Virus record (IMG/VR): IMGVR_UViG_3300036841_000171
Location: 1-35,531 of that record
Source: a virus
DNA length: 35,531 bases
Direction: 5' to 3' (one strand)
A program made the position numbers and the translations under genes. Shown piece after piece: positions 1-5,815 of this stretch. Below the pieces are notes generated by a model. The model worked only from the letters and a program-made list of their open reading frames with translations. It was not told where the DNA came from and searched no databases. The first letter of the stretch is position 1. Every line of letters begins with the position of its first letter.

Positions 1-21
1 CCCCGTCCCTCTATATAAGAT

Positions 22-43
22 AAAAAAAAAAAAAAAAAAAAAA
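22..43. repeat. Homopolymer tract, A22
   Basis: An uninterrupted run of 22 A residues lies near the left edge, preceded by a short AT-rich stretch (CTATATAAGAT) and followed at once by a G-rich block. Nothing nearby is coding. Such a run may be a bendable tract beside a terminus or origin, or a length-uncertain assembly feature. The sequence alone does not separate these. Confidence 0.9.
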
Positions 44-54
44 CAAGGTAGTAT

Positions 55-85
55 GGGTGGGGAGGTGGGGGGATAGGGGGGAGGG
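55..85 (+). other. G-quadruplex-forming tract
   Basis: Five G-runs of 3, 4, 6, 6 and 3 residues occur within 31 bases (55-57, 59-62, 67-72, 76-81, 83-85), separated by loops of 1 to 4 bases. This satisfies the usual G3+N1-7 quadruplex rule on the + strand. It is followed by the 10-bp palindrome TTCGCGCGAA at 86-95. The tract is non-coding and far upstream of the first gene, so a role in replication, packaging or transcription is only a suggestion. Confidence 0.75.
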
Positions 86-172
86 TTCGCGCGAACGAGC
101 GGAATAGGCGGGCCACGCGCTTCTCAGCGTGAACCGCCCATTTCATGTTTCCAGCTTTTTCTCTTACGTCGT

Positions 173-191
173 ATTACGCCCAGGGCGTAAT
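173..191. repeat. Perfect inverted repeat with GGGCGTAAT arm
   Basis: ATTACGCCC (173-181) and GGGCGTAAT (183-191) form a perfect 9-bp inverted repeat around one base. The 11-mer GGGCGTAATGC at 183-193 recurs exactly at 11039-11049, in the only sizeable gap of the virion operon. That recurrence makes a protein-binding site more likely than a chance palindrome. Confidence 0.6.
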
Positions 192-460
192 GCATCAAAT
201 CGGTGGTGGACCGGAGCCGGGAACTGCGCGGGCCCTAGGGGCCACTGACCTCGCGTGCGCGCGCGATGACTCGAGGTCCGCTTCATCCGACTCCGGGCGA
301 GGGCCGCCTCGCTGTCGCCTCCTTTTGACTACGCGTCCCCCCAGTGGATTGCAACCGGGAGGCGTGAGTCCGGGAGGCCGTTACTGCGGCCGGGCGCTAG
401 GCCACTCCTCGACTTGGACCTCCATCCTACTCCAACCTCCCGCCCAAGTCCATGTGGCAA

Positions 461-516
461 AAGGTCGCACCTGAGACTGCGACCTTCTGACGCATGCCGC
501 GACCTTTTGTCGCGGC
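461..516. repeat. Two stem-loops built on GCGACCTT
   Basis: AAGGTCGCA (461-469) pairs perfectly with TGCGACCTT (478-486) across 8 bases. Directly downstream GCCGCGAC (496-503) pairs perfectly with GTCGCGGC (509-516) around CTTTT. The octamer GCGACCTT occurs twice in direct orientation (479-486 and 500-507) and once inverted (461-468). No T-tract follows, so neither hairpin resembles an intrinsic terminator; an operator, origin or packaging-site array fits better. Confidence 0.6.
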
Positions 517-534
517 GGGGCGCGAACGAGGCAG

Positions 535-567
535 GGGGGCACCGCCCCCAGGCGGGGGGTCCCGCCT
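535..567. repeat. Tandem GC-rich hairpins
   Basis: GGGGGC (535-540) pairs with GCCCCC (544-549) around ACC, and AGGCGGG (550-556) pairs with CCCGCCT (561-567) around GGGT. Both stems are perfect and adjacent. They lack a U-tract. An 11-bp direct repeat, GCGCGAACGAG, lies just before them (520-530) and also at 89-99, beside the G-quadruplex tract. Confidence 0.55.
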
Positions 568-610
568 GTAAGCGCAAGACCTCTTCCGGAAGTACCCGCT
601 TGAGAAAGCT

Positions 611-657
611 TAATGCAGCATATGCTGTGAGCAGCCTGCCCCACATACGCCGCATTA
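611..657. promoter_or_regulatory. Operator-like inverted repeat TAATGCAGCATATG
   Basis: The left arm TAATGCAGCATATG (611-624) is matched by CATACGCCGCATTA (644-657), a 14-bp inverted repeat with two mismatches around 19 bases. The left arm lies in the perfect 12-bp palindrome CAGCATATGCTG (616-627). The right arm ends 13 bases before the -35 box of the promoter at 671. A third copy, TAATGCGGCATATGCTG, occurs at 11044-11060 before the tail fibre gene. Placement beside both transcriptional breaks suggests a phage regulator site; no regulator has been assigned to it. Confidence 0.6.
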
Positions 658-670
658 TGCAGACACAGAA

Positions 671-699
671 TTGACACACCCGGCCTCATTCTCTATAGC
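671..699 (+). promoter_or_regulatory. Sigma-70-type promoter for the virion operon
   Basis: A perfect TTGACA -35 box (671-676) is separated by 17 bases from TATAGC (694-699), itself preceded by C, as in the CTATAt -10 form common in alphaproteobacteria. Transcription would begin near 706, about 40 bases before the first gene at 745. It is the best promoter match I found by eye, and it sits just downstream of the inverted-repeat element at 611-657. Confidence 0.7.
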
Positions 700-744
700 T
701 CCCCGCAGTTGCCGCGGTGCGCTCGGCAGCTTGGAGGGGTACAT

Positions 745-891
745 ATGATCGATCTTCCTGCGATCATGAGCGGGCTGACCGGCGTCAGCTCAGCTCCCCC
801 TCCTGATCCATCCTACCTCCTAAGTGAATGCCAGTGGAAGATTGGAGGTGATATCCTGCATGGCTTAACCTCCTATGTGATCGCGCTCTGA
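745..891 (+). CDS. Small hypothetical protein, first gene of the virion operon
   Basis: A 48-residue protein that I do not recognise. The start at 745 has GGAGGGG (733-739) at good spacing; a longer in-frame ATG at 709 lacks one and would overlap the predicted transcription start. The sequence has a short Pro-rich stretch (APPPDPS) and a weakly hydrophobic C-terminus, with no convincing membrane helix. The stop overlaps the next start as TGATG, so it is translationally coupled to the DNA-binding protein at 891. It may be a leader peptide or a small early protein. Confidence 0.6.
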   Translation: MIDLPAIMSGLTGVSSAPPPDPSYLLSECQWKIGGDILHGLTSYVIAL

Positions 892-1400
892 TGGCACAAT
901 CCGTCCAGCTCCTTAAGGTGAATCACTGGCACCAGCGGCTGGCGGATTGGCTCATCGCCAATCCGAATAAGAAGCTCCGAGAGGCCGCCGATGAATTCCA
1001 GCGCTCCCAAGCTTGGATCTCCGCCGTCATCAACTCCGACGCTTTTCAAGATTACTTCAAGAGGCTTTCGGCGCAACACTCTGAAGCTCTTCTTGTCACC
1101 ATTAGAGACAAATCTCTCGCCGCCGCGGACGCGGCTGTTGGGGAGATCCAGCGGAGACTCGAGAGCTCGCCGGAAACCATACCATATAACCAGCTCCTTG
1201 AAACAGCCGAAGTTCTTATGAAGCGGGCTGCACCGGAGGTCTCTAGCAACCCCGGGCCCCCGAACGTACAGATCAACCTTGGAGTTTCGCAGCAGGAGCT
1301 CGCCGAAGCCCGGGCTGCGATGCGGCAGCGTCAAGCTCCGAAGGGGACACTCGAGCTTGATGCAAAGGACATCACACCTCCTTCCCAGACTGGAGGGTGA
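891..1400 (+). CDS. Helix-turn-helix protein, probable small terminase subunit
   Basis: A 169-residue protein. Residues about 15-60 form a homeodomain-like helix-turn-helix: a helix with LREAADEF, a turn, then QAWISAVI, followed by SDAFQDYF. This layout is common in phage TerS-like proteins that recognise the packaging site. A helical middle (about 60-125) could oligomerise, and the C-terminal 40 residues look disordered. In a packaging complex it would present concatemer DNA to the large terminase at 3706. Unusually, about 2.3 kb of other genes separate the two. An alternative is a general DNA-binding regulator. The start is fixed by the TGATG overlap with the upstream gene. Confidence 0.65.
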   Translation: MAQSVQLLKVNHWHQRLADWLIANPNKKLREAADEFQRSQAWISAVINSDAFQDYFKRLSAQHSEALLVTIRDKSLAAADAAVGEIQRRLESSPETIPYNQLLETAEVLMKRAAPEVSSNPGPPNVQINLGVSQQELAEARAAMRQRQAPKGTLELDAKDITPPSQTGG

Positions 1401-1401
1401 G

Positions 1402-1980
1402 GTGTCCTGGGGGAATGGAGAGGTGGGAACGGAAAGGAGCCTTGACAGGGGAACTCCGAGCGGCCGTTCTCACCTCTCCTATTTCAAACGCAAGCTCAAG
1501 AGTGAGCTTCTCTACGCCCATTTAGCTCCCCTTATAGCTCTCCCGAAATTCAAACCACGTCGTCCCGGCGCCAAAGCAGGTCTCATTTATGAGGCCAAGG
1601 TACTCGCGGCCTTACGCGCGAAGCCGGGCTTCATCGCCCACCTCCCGTTTTGCTTCAACGAAGGTGAAGGGAAGAAGTATGCCATTCCAGATGGATTGCT
1701 TTTCTCGCGGGATTTCTCCGAGGTCTGCGTGGTGGAGATTAAGATCCGCCACACCGCTGATGCATATCATCAGCTCAATGACTTCTATATTCCTATTGTG
1801 CATCGAGCATTCGGAGGTGCCCTTCGCGTCTTCGGATTGGAGATCTGTAAAAACTATGATCCTCTAATCCGGCTCCCTCGTCCACCTTCTCACGTGATTT
1901 GTACCGACGAAGCCTTCACCATCCGTGACGGCTTCCACCCCATCCTATTATGGAGCCGCTTCGATGGACGGGTGGCTTAA
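1402..1980 (+). CDS. PD-(D/E)XK nuclease-like protein
   Basis: Starts at GTG 1402, with GGAGGG ending five bases upstream and the previous stop at 1398-1400, giving 193 residues. The open frame extends further left but only through the upstream gene. The core pattern is of the PD-(D/E)XK superfamily: a helix with Glu (GLIYEAKVLAAL), then IPDG with Asp97, a strand, and VVEIK with Glu112 and Lys114, followed by a helix with His and Gln (about 119-125). This is the D-x(14)-E-x-K spacing of a metal-dependent nuclease active site. In a phage it could cut host DNA, resolve recombination intermediates or assist packaging. The assignment rests on motif spacing by eye; no close family name is claimed. 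Confidence 0.55.
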   Translation: MSWGNGEVGTERSLDRGTPSGRSHLSYFKRKLKSELLYAHLAPLIALPKFKPRRPGAKAGLIYEAKVLAALRAKPGFIAHLPFCFNEGEGKKYAIPDGLLFSRDFSEVCVVEIKIRHTADAYHQLNDFYIPIVHRAFGGALRVFGLEICKNYDPLIRLPRPPSHVICTDEAFTIRDGFHPILLWSRFDGRVA

Positions 1981-2212
1981 CCTTGCAAAATTCCTCACAT
2001 CGACTCTCGGCATTCCAGGTGCCATCATCGCGGGCATTTGCGCCTACCTCATCTATCAACTCAACCAGGAGCGGCAAGCCCGGGAGAAGGATCGAGCTAA
2101 GATAGATGAAGTCAATGACAAGCGGGTTGAGATCCTTTCTACATATCTCAAAGCGATGAATGACTTCAAGGTGGCAATCGACGCTCTCGCGGCAGCTGTT
2201 GGAAAGAAATGA
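1964..2212 (+). CDS. Single-helix membrane protein, possible holin-like
   Basis: An 82-residue protein starting at ATG 1964, with GGAG (1952-1955) eight bases upstream. It overlaps the end of the nuclease-like gene by 17 bases. Residues about 14-36 form one hydrophobic transmembrane helix, followed by a charged, Lys/Arg/Glu-rich coiled-coil-like segment. Position two genes before a GH108 lysozyme fits a holin or pinholin-like export protein, or an assembly-related membrane protein. Many holins have two or more helices, so this is tentative. The stop overlaps the next start as ATGA. Confidence 0.6.
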   Translation: MDGWLNLAKFLTSTLGIPGAIIAGICAYLIYQLNQERQAREKDRAKIDEVNDKRVEILSTYLKAMNDFKVAIDALAAAVGKK

Positions 2213-2415
2213 ACCTCATGCTGTGGATTCGGAAGAAGGCCGACGAGTTCACCGCGAAGCACAGCACGGCTTTCGATAAGATGATGGAGGAGGCGAAGAA
2301 GCTCGCGAAAGAAGCTGAAGAAGTGAAGCACAGAGCCATCTTGAAAGCGAATGGGGCATTCGTACCTGGGGTTCATGCTCTCGGCATGAAGATCAAAGAT
2401 GAGGAACACTCGTGA
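2209..2415 (+). CDS. Small charged helical protein
   Basis: A 68-residue protein, rich in Lys and Glu, with a long helix (MMEEAKKLAKEAEEVKHRA) expected to form a coiled coil. It has no signal or membrane segment. It overlaps the upstream membrane protein by ATGA and the downstream lysozyme gene by 17 bases, so all three are probably co-translated. I do not recognise a family. Given the neighbours it may help lysis or partner with the membrane protein. Confidence 0.6.
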   Translation: MNLMLWIRKKADEFTAKHSTAFDKMMEEAKKLAKEAEEVKHRAILKANGAFVPGVHALGMKIKDEEHS

Positions 2416-2923
2416 TGTCGCTTTCCGTTTCGCGCTCGACGACGAAGGAGCTAGCTTCAAACCTCGCGGTACTAAAGGCGAACTCGAACGAAAGTTTGGG
2501 ATCGACCTCCGACAGCTCGCGATGTGGAGAGGGGATGCAACACCATCTCAGCTTAAAGAGCTGGCGAAGGAAGAGGCTCTTCAGATTTATGAAGCAGAGC
2601 TCTGGAATCCCTGTCGGGCGGATCTTCTTCCAACTGGCCTTGATTATTTTTGCTTCGACACTTCTCTCGTGTGCGGAGTTGAAAACACTAACCGATGGCT
2701 TAGGCTCGTTAGTGGAGGAAGCGGATTCGACGTCCAGATAGATGATGGAATCATCAGCTTAGTTTCCCAGATTGAACCGGAGATCGCGATCTCGGGGGTT
2801 GAGTTCTTCCGGAGGCGTAGGTTCAAGAGTGATCCACGATGGCGGGTGCTCGGGCCGGAGTGGACGAACAGGTGTAACCGAGCGAAACGACGAGCTCTGA
2901 AGATGATTCACGGGGAGCTCTGA
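2399..2923 (+). CDS. GH108-type lysozyme (muramidase endolysin)
   Basis: A 174-residue protein with the glycoside hydrolase 108 layout. The N-terminal domain has the DEG motif with candidate catalytic Glu16, a FGID segment, then EEALQIYEAELWNP, and DYFCFDTSLVCG near residue 85, all landmarks of the family. The C-terminal part (about 110-174) matches the associated peptidoglycan-binding domain (DDG...RRRRF...WTNRCNRAKRRAL). The enzyme would cleave glycan strands at lysis. The family's usual EGG is EGA here and the glycine-rich loop after it is shortened, so activity is likely but not certain. No signal peptide is visible, so release through a holin is expected. A second lysin (M15) lies at 17601. 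Confidence 0.75.
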   Translation: MRNTRDVAFRFALDDEGASFKPRGTKGELERKFGIDLRQLAMWRGDATPSQLKELAKEEALQIYEAELWNPCRADLLPTGLDYFCFDTSLVCGVENTNRWLRLVSGGSGFDVQIDDGIISLVSQIEPEIAISGVEFFRRRRFKSDPRWRVLGPEWTNRCNRAKRRALKMIHGEL

Positions 2924-2941
2924 CGACAGAGAGGTCTAGAG

Positions 2942-3586
2942 ATGAAGTCTAAGATCATAATGGCGGCAGCCATCCTGGCTTCCGCTTTTGCTTATCCAGC
3001 TCAGGCACAGTGGACGGGTTGCGGAATGGGAGCTGGTGGCTCGTACATTGTGGGCTCCGCCTGGAGTGGTGATGTGGGTTTGAGCACCAATGGTGAGAAG
3101 GCGGGTGTGACCTTGAACTGCGATTGGCGCCTGCCGCATTCCGTTCTGGTGATCGGCGGTGAAGCTAATTATGATTGGATCTTCGGCAGCGCCGAGGCGG
3201 TTGGTTTCAAGAATGAATACAGCTTCCTTGCCCGCGCGGGTGCGCTCACGTCGAATACCAACCTGGTCTATGTCGCGGGCGGCTGGGGTCAAATGGACTC
3301 GAACTATGGGAAGGGTAGCAATTGGAAGCTCGGCCTCGGTGACGAGTTCCGGATTGCGAACTCTCCGCTCTACATGGACCTCCGCTTGACCTACACCAGG
3401 TTTGATGCAGACGCATTTGGCGGCCTGATGGCGGGCGTCACGAAGGACGCCTTCGAAGGTGGCTTGCGGCTGAAACTGAAGTTCGGCCCTGGGATGATGG
3501 GCGGAACAGGTCCTCTCTTCACGACCGAGGACTATCCGGTCGAGGGCAAGGGCTCAGATCCGAAGCTTAGTGCTCCAAAGCGATAG
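2942..3586 (+). CDS. Outer-membrane beta-barrel protein (Omp25/31-like)
   Basis: A 214-residue protein. Residues 1-23 form a Sec signal peptide ending AQA before QWTG. The rest shows alternating amphipathic strands (GVTLNCDWRL, LVIGGEANYDW, EYSFLARAGAL, NLVYVAGGWGQ, LYMDLRLTYTRF, GGLRLKLKFG) as in small 8-stranded porin-like barrels of alphaproteobacteria. About 30 residues follow the last strand, probably a periplasmic tail. AGAGAGG precedes the start. Phage-coded barrels such as lambda Lom can alter the infected cell's surface, so it may block superinfection or modify adsorption. That role is inferred. It is embedded in the virion arm between the lysozyme gene and terL. Confidence 0.75.
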   Translation: MKSKIIMAAAILASAFAYPAQAQWTGCGMGAGGSYIVGSAWSGDVGLSTNGEKAGVTLNCDWRLPHSVLVIGGEANYDWIFGSAEAVGFKNEYSFLARAGALTSNTNLVYVAGGWGQMDSNYGKGSNWKLGLGDEFRIANSPLYMDLRLTYTRFDADAFGGLMAGVTKDAFEGGLRLKLKFGPGMMGGTGPLFTTEDYPVEGKGSDPKLSAPKR

Positions 3587-3593
3587 GTGGATT

Positions 3594-3701
3594 ATGGCGA
3601 AGAAATCAAAGCTGAAGAACGAGAAGGGCGAGACCAAGGCTCAAGAGGCCAAGGAATCGAAAGCTGAGCGGCTGCGCGAGAAGAAGCGCGGGATTCGTTA
3701 A
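3594..3701 (+). CDS. Lysine-rich 35-residue protein
   Basis: A short gene preceded by AGGTGG (3585-3590) and ending four bases before the large terminase start. The product is very basic and helical (MAKKSKLKNEK at the start, RLREKKRGIR at the end) and could bind nucleic acid. No family is recognised. The good ribosome-binding site, exact fit between two genes and coding direction support it. Confidence 0.6.
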   Translation: MAKKSKLKNEKGETKAQEAKESKAERLREKKRGIR

Positions 3702-3705
3702 GAAG

Positions 3706-5502
3706 ATGAAGCTCCGGGCAGATTTCTTAGAGGCGCTGAACAAGGGGGCGATTGAGCTCCCCGCTGCGCCCGCTAAGAAGAAGGGGGAGGCCGGGCAGCC
3801 CACGCCCGCGTCTCCTCCTCCTGCCCGACCATCTCCTCCGCCGAAGGCGGTGGTTCCGAAGGGAGAGGAGCGAAAGCTAGCGCCAGCGGCCCAGGCTGCG
3901 GCTCCTCAACTCCGCAGTGAACCTCGCGATCCCCCGACCGCGATCCAGGTTCCTCCTCTTCCTTCCGAACCTCCAGCTGAAGATCGGGCCCCACTCGCTG
4001 AGCTCATTCAGCACTGCGCGGTGGATTCGATCTTCTATTGCAAGAAGTTCTTTCCGAAGACCTTCAGACAAGAGAGTCCACCATTCCATGCAGACATCTG
4101 GACCATTCTTGACGACCCGAGCGCAAGATACGTCAACATCCAAGTCATGCGAGACGGAGCTAAAACGACCCTTCTTCGTGGATTCGCTTCCAAGCGCATC
4201 GCCTACGGGATCTCCCGCACCATCCTATACATCGGAGCATCTCAAGACAAGGCGAAGCAGTCTGTGGGCTGGCTCAAGACCCAGATCCTCAAGAATAAGG
4301 AATGGACAGAGGTCTTCAAGCTAGAGCGCGCGAGGCCGTTCTCAGATGAGCACATTGTCATCAAGCACACGGTTGAAGATCATGTGGTCCATGTTCTGGC
4401 GTACGGCGTTACTGGTTCTACTCGGGGTGTTAATCTGGACGATTGGCGTCCAGACCTCATCATTGTCGATGACGTTCTGAATGATGAGAATGCAGCTACC
4501 ATCGAATCCCGGGCGAAGATCAAGAATCTGGTGCTTGGTGCGATTAAGGAATCTCTTTCACCTGCATCTGAATCGCCTGATGCAAAGATGGTTCTCTTGA
4601 ATACCCCGCAGGATTTCGAGGACCTTTCCACTGAATGCCTAAAGGACCCGCAATTCGTCTCCGCGAGATTCGGGTGCTGGACCGCGGAAACAGAGGAGCT
4701 GGCGATCGAGCTCCAGGAATCCAGCTGGCCCATCCGCTATCCATCCGAGGTGTTGAGGAAAGAGAAACGTGCAGCTATATCACGCAATACATTATCTATC
4801 TTCGCCCGAGAAAAAGAGGTACGGCTCGTTACGCCAGAGACTTCAGCTTTTAGAGAAGCGTGGCTTCGTTACTTTGGATTTGGAGAAGAAGAGCCTGAGC
4901 CTCCTCGGGACGAGCTCTGGATCGAGTACGCGATTGACCCCGTACCTCCGCCTTCTGATGCGGCGATTGCTAAGGGGCTCAAGAAGAATGACTTCGAAGC
5001 GCATGCCATCGTGGGGAGACGAAGAGGAAAGTATTATCTTCTGGAGCTCGTCGCCAACCGAGGGCATGATCCAAGCTGGACATCCGCCACCTTTTTCGAA
5101 CTCGCAAGTCGATGGGCTCCAAGAAAGGTCCTCGTTGAATCGGTCGCCTATCAGCGGACCTTGACTTGGTTGCTGAAGGAGGCGATGAAGAGAGCTGGAA
5201 GGTATTGGGTGGTCGAGCCCTTTGATGATAAGAGGAGGAAGATCGATCGGATCCTCCAGGGGGTGAAAGGTGTGGCGGCGAATGAGCAGCTTTATGTTCG
5301 GCGCACGCAGACTGGGTTCATCTCCCAGTACATCCACTATCCCGGGAAGAATCCGGATGGGACACATGATGATGAGCTGGAAGCGACTGCGGTCGCACTC
5401 ACCTCATTGCAAAGTGGTCATGTGGGGAATGTGAGTGAAGATCAGTATCGGGGGCGTGAGCAGGACTTCGAGGCCTTAGAGGATTATAGAGGAGCTCCCT
5501 GA
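3706..5502 (+). CDS. terL: Terminase large subunit
   Basis: A 598-residue packaging motor. Residues about 1-95 are Pro/Ala-rich and probably disordered, an unusual extension. The ATPase domain shows a Walker A-like MRDGAKTT (148-155, Lys153), Walker B LIIVDDV with Asp255 and Asp256, and a coupling-type LLNTPQD segment near residue 300. The C-terminal RNase H-fold nuclease has Asp411 (YAIDPV), Glu478 (VLVESVAY) and Asp555/Asp556 (THDDELEA), the acidic set that cuts concatemers. It docks on the portal encoded at 5816. The Walker A glycines are degenerate, as in many terminases. The start lies just after a weak AAGA site, following the small basic gene. Confidence 0.92.
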   Translation: MKLRADFLEALNKGAIELPAAPAKKKGEAGQPTPASPPPARPSPPPKAVVPKGEERKLAPAAQAAAPQLRSEPRDPPTAIQVPPLPSEPPAEDRAPLAELIQHCAVDSIFYCKKFFPKTFRQESPPFHADIWTILDDPSARYVNIQVMRDGAKTTLLRGFASKRIAYGISRTILYIGASQDKAKQSVGWLKTQILKNKEWTEVFKLERARPFSDEHIVIKHTVEDHVVHVLAYGVTGSTRGVNLDDWRPDLIIVDDVLNDENAATIESRAKIKNLVLGAIKESLSPASESPDAKMVLLNTPQDFEDLSTECLKDPQFVSARFGCWTAETEELAIELQESSWPIRYPSEVLRKEKRAAISRNTLSIFAREKEVRLVTPETSAFREAWLRYFGFGEEEPEPPRDELWIEYAIDPVPPPSDAAIAKGLKKNDFEAHAIVGRRRGKYYLLELVANRGHDPSWTSATFFELASRWAPRKVLVESVAYQRTLTWLLKEAMKRAGRYWVVEPFDDKRRKIDRILQGVKGVAANEQLYVRRTQTGFISQYIHYPGKNPDGTHDDELEATAVALTSLQSGHVGNVSEDQYRGREQDFEALEDYRGAP

Positions 5503-5503
5503 G

Positions 5504-5803
5504 ATGCAAGATGCGAGAGTCGCGTACGCGAATTATAAGGCGATCGCTGCCGGCCAAACGGATGTGGTGATCGCGAACGGGCAGCCGGGTGAGTTCCTCG
5601 AGCACATCCTGGTGATCCCGGCGACGACAACACCTGGGAACATTGTGCTCAAGGATGGAGCTAATACGATCCTGACCACGGTCTTCGGGACTCTAGCTGA
5701 TACGAAGCCCTTCCTGATGCGGATTGGAGCTCGCGCGACTCAGTCGGGTGGGTGGAAGGTGACGACTGGCTCCAACGTTTCTGTGGTCGTGGTCTCTCAG
5801 TGA
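5504..5803 (+). CDS. Small beta-rich virion protein
   Basis: A 99-residue protein between terL and the portal gene, with GAGGAGC upstream of the start. It is rich in short strands, Val, Thr and Gly (VVIANGQPGEFLEHILVIP, NIVLKDGANTILTT) and ends in a strand VSVVVVSQ, so a compact beta-sandwich is expected. Similar small proteins decorate heads or form fibre tips; it loosely resembles the product of 10613. No family name is recognised. Confidence 0.6.
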   Translation: MQDARVAYANYKAIAAGQTDVVIANGQPGEFLEHILVIPATTTPGNIVLKDGANTILTTVFGTLADTKPFLMRIGARATQSGGWKVTTGSNVSVVVVSQ

Positions 5804-5815
5804 AGGCGAGCTCCT

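Noticed and set aside
145-689. Open frames of 86 to 116 residues on both strands of the left region
   Set aside because: No ribosome-binding sites, Arg/Pro/Ser-rich compositions typical of GC-rich non-coding DNA, and they cover hairpins and repeats.
873-1334. 153-residue frame on the - strand opposite the TerS-like gene
   Set aside because: Antisense shadow of a well-formed gene; no ribosome site and no recognisable protein pattern.
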